Assembly (NCBI GenBank): GCA_030457805.1
Contig: JAKDUG010000004.1
Coordinates: 1-34,992 of the forward strand
Source: Psychroflexus sp.
Lineage (GTDB): Bacteria > Bacteroidota > Bacteroidia > Flavobacteriales > Flavobacteriaceae
DNA length: 34,992 bases
Direction of reading: 5' to 3'
Each line of letters opens with the position of its first letter. Position 1 is the stretch's first letter. Both the position numbers and the translations under genes were made by a program. The notes under the pieces were generated by a model. It made no database searches, was not told where the DNA came from, and was given only the letters and a program-made list of their open reading frames with translations. Of this stretch, positions 28,573-34,992 are shown piece after piece.

Positions 28573-30099
28573 ATGAAGTATGTATTGGTTTTAAGTCTTT
28601 GCGTTTTGACTTTAACAAGTCAGGCGCAAATAGATCCAGAATCTAAACTGAGTAAACAGGAGTTTCATGAAATTATTCAGGATTCGGTTAAAATTGTTTT
28701 TGAAGATTACAAAAAGACAATTCGTCTGGATTCCGTTTGGCAGCAGGCCTTGTCTAACTCCGAGCTTTTTGAAGAAATTCACAATGATATCACAGTCAAA
28801 AATTTAGAGCGTGAGTCTATTAAAACTGTTGAAACTGATGTTTTAAAAGAGCGTCTCAAGCGCTTGAATCAAAAAACACCCTTTCATATTGAATACAATC
28901 CATCTTTAGAAGGTGTGATCAATTATTATTTGAGTCGTGGGCAAAAAAGCACAGAACGTTTGATAAGCTTAAGTCGTTTTTATTTTCCACTTTTCGAAAG
29001 AACCTTTGACAAGTACGATGTTCCTTTAGAGATGAAATATCTCGCGCTGGTTGAGTCAGCCTTAAATCCGCAGGCAAAATCACGTGTTGGTGCAACAGGT
29101 TTATGGCAGTTTATGTTTGCGACAGGCAAAATGTACGATTTGGATGTCAGTAGTTATGTTGACGAGCGCATGGATCCTGTGGCATCGACAGAAGCTGCAG
29201 CACAATACCTCAAGAAACTTTACAACATGTTTGATGATTGGGATTTGGCTCTTGCGGCTTATAATTCTGGTCCTGGGAATGTGTCTAAAGCAATCAGAAG
29301 AAGCGGAGGCGAAATTAATTACTGGAAACTCAGACGTTTTCTACCCCGAGAAACGGCGGGCTATGTGCCATCTTTTCAAGCGATGATGTATCTTTTTGAA
29401 TATGCTGATGAACACCATTTAGCGCCAAATGAACCTACACATGTTTTCTATGCCACAGATACAGTTCATACCAAAGGTTTAATCAAACTGGAGCATGTTG
29501 CCAAAGCCACAAGTATTGATCTTGACTATTTAAAATTCTTAAATCCAAGCTATAAATTAGGCATCATTCCTTATGAAGAAAATAAGGCGTACTACTTGCG
29601 TTTACCTTACCATGCTGTCGGTTTATTTGTCGCCAATGAAGATAAAATATACGATTATGCAGAAGTGCAGATTGCCAACCATGATGAGCCTTTACCAAAG
29701 TATTATAAAGCTGATGATAAGGTTTATTACCGTGTAAAATCTGGTGATTACTTAGGTCGTGTTGCACAGAAATTTGGTGTTTACACAAGTCAAATTCGGC
29801 GGTGGAATAATATGCGTTCTGATAAACTTAGTATTGGCCAACGTTTGACAATCTACCCAAAGAAACCAACAGCAATTGTTGAGTCTTCACCGAATAAGAA
29901 ATCAAAAACGACAGAATCTAAGAAGGAAACAGCGCAATCTTCTTCAAAAACAGCGACTTATAACGTTAAAAATGGAGACTCCCTGTGGAGTATTTCACGT
30001 AAATTCCCACATGTGACGATTGAAGATATCAAAAAAATAAATGACCTTAATACAAATCGACTTAAGCCAGGAATGACTTTACAGATTCGTAAAAGTTAA
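28573..30099 (+). CDS. Membrane-associated lytic transglycosylase with two LysM domains (MltD-like)
   Basis: SLT motif YLALVESALNPQAKSRVGATGLWQFM, AYNSGPGNV; LysM YRVKSGDYLGRVAQKFGV and YNVKNGDSLWSISRKF. Confidence 0.94.
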   Translation: MKYVLVLSLCVLTLTSQAQIDPESKLSKQEFHEIIQDSVKIVFEDYKKTIRLDSVWQQALSNSELFEEIHNDITVKNLERESIKTVETDVLKERLKRLNQKTPFHIEYNPSLEGVINYYLSRGQKSTERLISLSRFYFPLFERTFDKYDVPLEMKYLALVESALNPQAKSRVGATGLWQFMFATGKMYDLDVSSYVDERMDPVASTEAAAQYLKKLYNMFDDWDLALAAYNSGPGNVSKAIRRSGGEINYWKLRRFLPRETAGYVPSFQAMMYLFEYADEHHLAPNEPTHVFYATDTVHTKGLIKLEHVAKATSIDLDYLKFLNPSYKLGIIPYEENKAYYLRLPYHAVGLFVANEDKIYDYAEVQIANHDEPLPKYYKADDKVYYRVKSGDYLGRVAQKFGVYTSQIRRWNNMRSDKLSIGQRLTIYPKKPTAIVESSPNKKSKTTESKKETAQSSSKTATYNVKNGDSLWSISRKFPHVTIEDIKKINDLNTNRLKPGMTLQIRKS

Positions 30100-30123
30100 G
30101 GTTTAAGAAACTTCTTAAAAGAC

Positions 30124-30159
30124 AAAGCGGCGTTCTCAAAATCTTGAGAACGCCGCTTT
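30124..30159. terminator. Bidirectional terminator between the transglycosylase gene and DUF2892 gene
   Basis: 16-bp perfect stem AAAGCGGCGTTCTCAA-aatc-TTGAGAACGCCGCTTT followed by TTTT. Confidence 0.9.
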
Positions 30160-30181
30160 TTTTAGTCTTGCTTTTTAAAAA

Positions 30182-30370
30182 TTAATCCTTTACGCCAAAA
30201 TATTTTCTGAGGATATCTTCTAGTAAACACCACTTTGTGATTGAGGATTGTAATAAATTCGCGCCAACAAAGGCTGTAAACCAAAGCCAATTAATGTTGA
30301 CATATACGGCAAGGAGAAGACTGATCAATACAAATGTACCAGCGATTCCTCTGACTAATCTATTTCTCAT
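30182..30370 (-). CDS. DUF2892 (YgaP-type inner membrane) protein
   Basis: 62 aa, two TM segments, RLVRGIAGTFVLISLLLA and NLLQSSITKWCLLEDILRKYFGV with conserved Cys. Confidence 0.8.
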   Translation of the reverse strand: MRNRLVRGIAGTFVLISLLLAVYVNINWLWFTAFVGANLLQSSITKWCLLEDILRKYFGVKD

Positions 30371-30387
30371 AACTTTTATTTTTTAAA

Positions 30388-33300
30388 TTATTTGTACTTG
30401 TTTTTCATCATTAAATAATACACCAATGGCACGATGAGTAGAGTTAAAAAAGTGGAGCCAATTGTTCCGCCCATTAGTGAAATTGCTAAACCTTGAAATA
30501 TGGGATCAAACAGAATAACAAAGGCGCCAATCACAACTGTTCCTGCAGTTAATAGAATTGGCGTTGTTCGTACAGCGCCAGCTTCAATAACAGCTTGCTT
30601 TAAAGGAATGCCATCTGCTAATCTGATATTGATAAAGTCGATGAGCAGGACGGAGTTCCGGACCATGATTCCTGCCAGAGCAATCATTCCAATAAAAGAT
30701 GTTGCCGTAAAGAAAGCATCCATCATCCAGTGGCCTAAAATAATTCCGATCATCGATAACGGAATGGCCACCATCATCACAATTGGCGTTTTGAAATTTT
30801 GGAACCAGCCGACAATCAGCATATAGATAATGATAATCACGCCGCCAAAAGCCAATCCGAGATCTCTAAAAACTTCAAGTGTAATCTGCCATTCACCATC
30901 CCATTTAACGGTGTAATCATTTGTGTTTTCTGGCTGACCAACATAGAGTTCACTCAATTCATAGCCTTTAGGAATCTCAATGTTTTTGAGTTGATCTTCC
31001 ATTCCTAAAATGGCATAAACTGGGCTTTCAAGATCACCAGCCATTTCAGCAGTGACGTACACCACTGACATTTGGTTTTTTCTGTATTTGCTTTTAGGGA
31101 TTTCACCTTCCTTAATTGAAACTAAATCACCAATTGGGACCATTTGACCTTTTTGAGATTTGATCTCAATTTTGTTCAAACCATCAATATTCTTCTGTGT
31201 TTCATCAAGTTTTAAAACAATAGCCACTTGCTCAGTTTTCTCAGGCATATACATTGCACTCACAGCATCGTTGCCAAGAGCAGTTCTCAAGCTATGTACA
31301 ATTTGTTGTGTGCTGATTCCTGCTTTTTGAGCCTTATCTTTATTAATATCATAAGTCAACTCAGTTTGTGGCGCTTCAATACGCCAATCGATATCAACGA
31401 CATCTGTTGCGTTTTTTAAAATATTTTTAATCTCTTGGGCAATCCTGATTTGTTCTTCTTCATTTGGGCCATAAATCTCTGCCACGATAGTTGATAAAAC
31501 TGGTGGCCCCGGTGGTACTTCAACAATCTTTGCATTGGCCTTGTGTTTTTCAGCAACCTCTTGAATCCCTGGACGCATCAGTTTTGCAATGTCATGACTT
31601 TGCAAGCTGCGGTCATCTTTGTCTTTGATATTGACTTGAATATCAGCATGGTGATTTTCCTTTCGCATATCATAGTGGCGCACGAGTCCGTTGAATGTAA
31701 TTGGCGCTGCTGCCCCGATATAGCTTTGGTAATTCAGAACATATTCCTCTTGAGAAATGTATTGTGTGATGTCTTTCACAGCTGCTGAAGTTTCCTCGAG
31801 TGTGCTGCCTTCTGGTAAATCAACAATCACTTGGAACTCATTCTTATTGTCAAAAGGTAACATTTTGACTAAAACTGTTTCTGTGAAAAAGAGAGATAGT
31901 GTTCCAAATAAAACGAGCGCTGTCACGCCAATAACGAGAAAAGCTTTCTTCTTGTTTTCTAAAAGCGGTCTTTCAAATCTGTCGTAAAGCTTATAAATTC
32001 TAGTATTTTCAATGCCTTGTGCTTCATCGGTATTTGCGAGCTCATCAGATTTGTTTTTCTCTTTCCCCCTTAAAAATATATAGCCTAAATAAGGTGTGAT
32101 TGTCAAGGCGACAAAGAGCGATAAAATCATTGCGATTGAAGCACCAATCGGCATCGGACTCATGTAAGGCCCCATCATGCCGCTGACAAATGCCATGGGC
32201 AAGACTGAAGCAATCACAGTGAAAGTTGCTAAAATTGTTGGATTTCCTACTTCGTTAATGGCATAAAGTGCTGCTTCTTTAAAGGGGAGTTTCCGCATTT
32301 TAAAATGCCTGTGCATATTCTCTGCGATAATAATGGAGTCGTCCACTACAATTCCCGTTACGAAAACCAAGGCAAAGAGTGTGATTCTGTTCAGTGTATA
32401 ATCCAACAGATAATAACTTAATAAAGTCAAGGCAAAGGTAATTGGTACAGATAAGAAAACAACCAAACCACCTCGCCATCCCATGGCGAGCATGACCACT
32501 AAAGTCACGGCGATAATTGCACCGATGAGGTGAAGCATTAATTCAGAAACCTTATCAGAAGCCGTTTCTCCATAGTTACGAGTCACTTCAACTTTAACAT
32601 CACTAGGAATGGTGTTTTGCTTTAAAAGCTCAACACGCTCCAAAATTTGGTCAGCGATATTCATCGCGTCAGCTCCTTTTCTTTTAGCAACTGATAAAGT
32701 GACAGCAGGATATTCTGAAGGACTATTTTCAGCATTGATCACGTCACCAGCACCATAGCCAAAATTCGCATATTGATTTGGTATTTCTGCAGTGAGTTCA
32801 ACAGAAGCGACCTGATTTAAATAAATAGGCATCCGATTTTTTTGACCAATGATCAGTTTTTCAAGATCTTCTTTTGACTCAAAAAAGCCATTTGTCTTCA
32901 CTTTAAACTCGCGATTATTTTGGCTAAAGCTACCCAATTGCATTTGCACATTATTAGCAGAGATGTGCTTTCTAATTGTCAAGGGATCAACTTCAGCCGA
33001 TGTCATTTTTGAAGGATCGAGAACAATGTTTAGAGCTTCATTACGGCCACCAATAATTTCAGTTTGGGCGACATCATTAATTGTTTTGATTTCATTCTCA
33101 ACCTCCTGAGCGATTTTTTTAAGCTGAAAATCATCGTATTTTTCACTCCACAATGTCAACCCTAAGATAGGCACATCATCAATGGATCTCGTCTTGATTA
33201 GCGGTTGTGAAATACCTTGTGGCATTTCATCCATATGCTTCATGATTTCGTCATAAAGCTTGACATAAGAACGCTCCACATCTTCCCCGACATAAAACTG

Positions 33301-33594
33301 AGCAATCATCATTCCCTGACCTGGAAGTGCAGAGGAGTGTACAAACTTGACGCCTTTGACGTTCGAGACTATTTTTTCTAATGGCGCAATCACGCGTGAC
33401 TCAACTTCACTTGGTGTTGCACCTGGATAAGCCACAAAAACATCAGCCATCGGCACGTCAATTTGTGGCTCTTCTTCTCTTGGAATTAAAAACGAGCTGT
33501 AAACACCGATAGCCATAAAAACGACCATCAGCAAAACAGTCAGTTTTGAGTCTAAAAAAATTTTAGCAATTTTGCCAGCAATACCTTGTTTCAT
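30388..33594 (-). CDS. RND-family efflux transporter permease (AcrB/AcrD/AcrF family)
   Basis: 1068 aa; PREEEPQIDVPMADVFVAYPGATPSEVE; VTGIVVDDSIIIAENMHRH (TM4 Asp pair); TM11-12 region GIMVRNSVLLIDFIN. Confidence 0.96.
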   Translation of the reverse strand: MKQGIAGKIAKIFLDSKLTVLLMVVFMAIGVYSSFLIPREEEPQIDVPMADVFVAYPGATPSEVESRVIAPLEKIVSNVKGVKFVHSSALPGQGMMIAQFYVGEDVERSYVKLYDEIMKHMDEMPQGISQPLIKTRSIDDVPILGLTLWSEKYDDFQLKKIAQEVENEIKTINDVAQTEIIGGRNEALNIVLDPSKMTSAEVDPLTIRKHISANNVQMQLGSFSQNNREFKVKTNGFFESKEDLEKLIIGQKNRMPIYLNQVASVELTAEIPNQYANFGYGAGDVINAENSPSEYPAVTLSVAKRKGADAMNIADQILERVELLKQNTIPSDVKVEVTRNYGETASDKVSELMLHLIGAIIAVTLVVMLAMGWRGGLVVFLSVPITFALTLLSYYLLDYTLNRITLFALVFVTGIVVDDSIIIAENMHRHFKMRKLPFKEAALYAINEVGNPTILATFTVIASVLPMAFVSGMMGPYMSPMPIGASIAMILSLFVALTITPYLGYIFLRGKEKNKSDELANTDEAQGIENTRIYKLYDRFERPLLENKKKAFLVIGVTALVLFGTLSLFFTETVLVKMLPFDNKNEFQVIVDLPEGSTLEETSAAVKDITQYISQEEYVLNYQSYIGAAAPITFNGLVRHYDMRKENHHADIQVNIKDKDDRSLQSHDIAKLMRPGIQEVAEKHKANAKIVEVPPGPPVLSTIVAEIYGPNEEEQIRIAQEIKNILKNATDVVDIDWRIEAPQTELTYDINKDKAQKAGISTQQIVHSLRTALGNDAVSAMYMPEKTEQVAIVLKLDETQKNIDGLNKIEIKSQKGQMVPIGDLVSIKEGEIPKSKYRKNQMSVVYVTAEMAGDLESPVYAILGMEDQLKNIEIPKGYELSELYVGQPENTNDYTVKWDGEWQITLEVFRDLGLAFGGVIIIIYMLIVGWFQNFKTPIVMMVAIPLSMIGIILGHWMMDAFFTATSFIGMIALAGIMVRNSVLLIDFINIRLADGIPLKQAVIEAGAVRTTPILLTAGTVVIGAFVILFDPIFQGLAISLMGGTIGSTFLTLLIVPLVYYLMMKNKYK

Positions 33595-33600
33595 TGTTTT

Positions 33601-34683
33601 TTATTTAAGGCGAATTGGAGCGCCGTTGTACAATCTTGAGTCAGCCTGGAGGATGTAGGTGTCATCGGCAGAAATGCCAGAAATCACTTCGATCATGTCG
33701 TCATGTGTTTTTCCAAGTCTTAACCAATTTAAAATTGCTGTGTTTGAGCTACTTATTGTATACACGCCTTGGAGTTCGCCTTTTGAAATGATCGCTTCTT
33801 TTTCGATCATCAGTTGTGTGGCTGCTGTCTTTTCGTTTTTAACTTTAAAATTAATACTGGCATACATTCCTGATTTTGCGGCATCAGGAGATTGATCTAA
33901 AACGGCTTTAACTTTATATTGTCCGTTTGTTTGAGAGGCAGAACCGGCAACTTCAGAAACTTTTGCCGTTGTTTGAAGACCGAGACTTGAAATACTGACA
34001 GCGACAGAATCACCAATTTTGATATTTGAAATTTGTGATTCAGAGACAGTGGTATGGATTTCAAATTTTGATAAATTTTCAATCCTCAATAAGGGTTCTC
34101 CTGGTTGAGCCAAATTGCCAACCTCTGCATAAATATTGGTGACAATACCGTCAAATGCCGCGCGAAGATTTGTATAGGCAAACTGCGATTCAACTTCAGC
34201 TATCATTTGCTGGGCTGCTTCTTGGTTTGCTTTTGCCATATCGAAAGCCATTTCTATATTGTCAAATTCTTTCTGACTGATGCTATTCTTTTCGAGTAAA
34301 TTTTGGTAGCGTTCATAATCGCGTTTTGCATTTTTGAAATTAGCTTTCGTCTTATTTATTTCTGCAGCCACTTGTGCTTTTTTTGCATTAATTTCTTGGC
34401 TATTGATGTGTATCAAAGGATCTCCTTTTTTGATTTTCTGGCCTACTTCAACAGGGACTTCTTCAATATAGCCCATCATTCTTGTGCTCATCGTGGCTTG
34501 ATCAAGCGCCTTGATTTGCCCGCTTGTACTGATCAATGAAGAGTTTGATGCTTTAACGGTTGCTGTTTCAACTGTAATTGGATCTTTCTGTTGTTTTGTT
34601 GTTTCTTTATTTTCCTTATTGCCACAGCTCATAAAGCTGACGATGAAAATGAATGCAACTGATTTTATTAAAAATTTTGTCAT
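33601..34683 (-). CDS. RND efflux periplasmic adaptor (membrane fusion) lipoprotein
   Basis: Lipobox FIVSFMSCGNKE; GYIEEVPVEVGQKIKKGDPLIHINSQE lipoyl half-motif; AAFDGIVTNIYAEVGNLAQPGEPLLRIE. Confidence 0.94.
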   Translation of the reverse strand: MTKFLIKSVAFIFIVSFMSCGNKENKETTKQQKDPITVETATVKASNSSLISTSGQIKALDQATMSTRMMGYIEEVPVEVGQKIKKGDPLIHINSQEINAKKAQVAAEINKTKANFKNAKRDYERYQNLLEKNSISQKEFDNIEMAFDMAKANQEAAQQMIAEVESQFAYTNLRAAFDGIVTNIYAEVGNLAQPGEPLLRIENLSKFEIHTTVSESQISNIKIGDSVAVSISSLGLQTTAKVSEVAGSASQTNGQYKVKAVLDQSPDAAKSGMYASINFKVKNEKTAATQLMIEKEAIISKGELQGVYTISSSNTAILNWLRLGKTHDDMIEVISGISADDTYILQADSRLYNGAPIRLK

Positions 34684-34696
34684 GATCAGGGTTTGT

Positions 34697-34992
34697 TTAA
34701 TTTGTTAAAAAACTGAGGTAATACGAAGTGTAATTGTGTTTGAAAATAGCATTGTAATGTTTGAGTTGCTGTTGTGAGAATTTCGCTTCAGCTTCTAAAA
34801 CCTCAGTCGACTTTTCTAAGCCTTCTGCAAAACGATCTTCTTTGATGCGTAAAGATTCTTTAGCCTGCTCCACAGAAATGGCTGTTGTCTCTACTTCATT
34901 CAAGGCATCTTGATAATTGCGTTTTGCTTTTTGTAAAGTGTACGTCCCTGATATAGGTTGACCACATAAATCAAAGTGTAAGCTTATGAAAG
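34697..34992 (-). CDS. TolC family outer membrane efflux protein, C-terminal part (runs off the window edge)
   Basis: Open frame continues upstream of the ORF-track start (TTG 34903): ...FISLHFDLCGQPISGTYTLQKAKRNYQDALNEVETT..., followed by RIKEDRFAEGLEKSTEVLEAEAKFSQQQL, typical of TolC C-termini. Confidence 0.85.
   Translation of the reverse strand, partial: FISLHFDLCGQPISGTYTLQKAKRNYQDALNEVETTAISVEQAKESLRIKEDRFAEGLEKSTEVLEAEAKFSQQQLKHYNAIFKHNYTSYYLSFLTN

Noticed and set aside
30500-31987. Several plus-strand ORFs antisense to the RND permease (30500-30826, 31543-31788 and others)
   Set aside because: Shadow ORFs; permease motifs are intact on the minus strand.

Overview
AT-rich window from a Bacteroidetes chromosome, probably Flavobacteriaceae judging by gene content, protein style and TAnnTTTG-like -7 promoter elements. 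It is almost entirely core metabolism. In order: beta-carbonic anhydrase; MATE transporter; a heme locus (hemH, an AraC-type regulator, then hemA-hemC-hemD-hemE); scoA/scoB CoA-transferase; lpxB; yicC-gmk-nadD-gpsA-EamA transporter; a pheS block; CvpA-like protein; atpC-atpD; glmS; DUF4270 lipoprotein and a short GT5-like 'glycogen synthase'; panC-panD-LPG-synthase-TM protein; an esterase-fold protein; radA; LysM lytic transglycosylase; and an RND efflux locus (DUF2892 protein, permease, adaptor, partial TolC). I see no CRISPR array, tRNA/rRNA, transposon, prophage or defence island, and I do not think the window holds a complete undescribed system. The best leads are: (1) an exact 15-nt direct repeat, one copy in the hemA promoter region and one in the start of the divergent AraC gene, a candidate operator for a heme-locus regulator; (2) a 277-aa GT5-like protein that appears to have lost its catalytic motifs and C-terminal domain; (3) an esterase-fold protein whose nucleophile elbow reads GQDYM instead of GxSxG; (4) a cysteine-rich segment in HemH that may hold an Fe-S cluster. 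All calls come from reading sequence and motifs; no searches were run.
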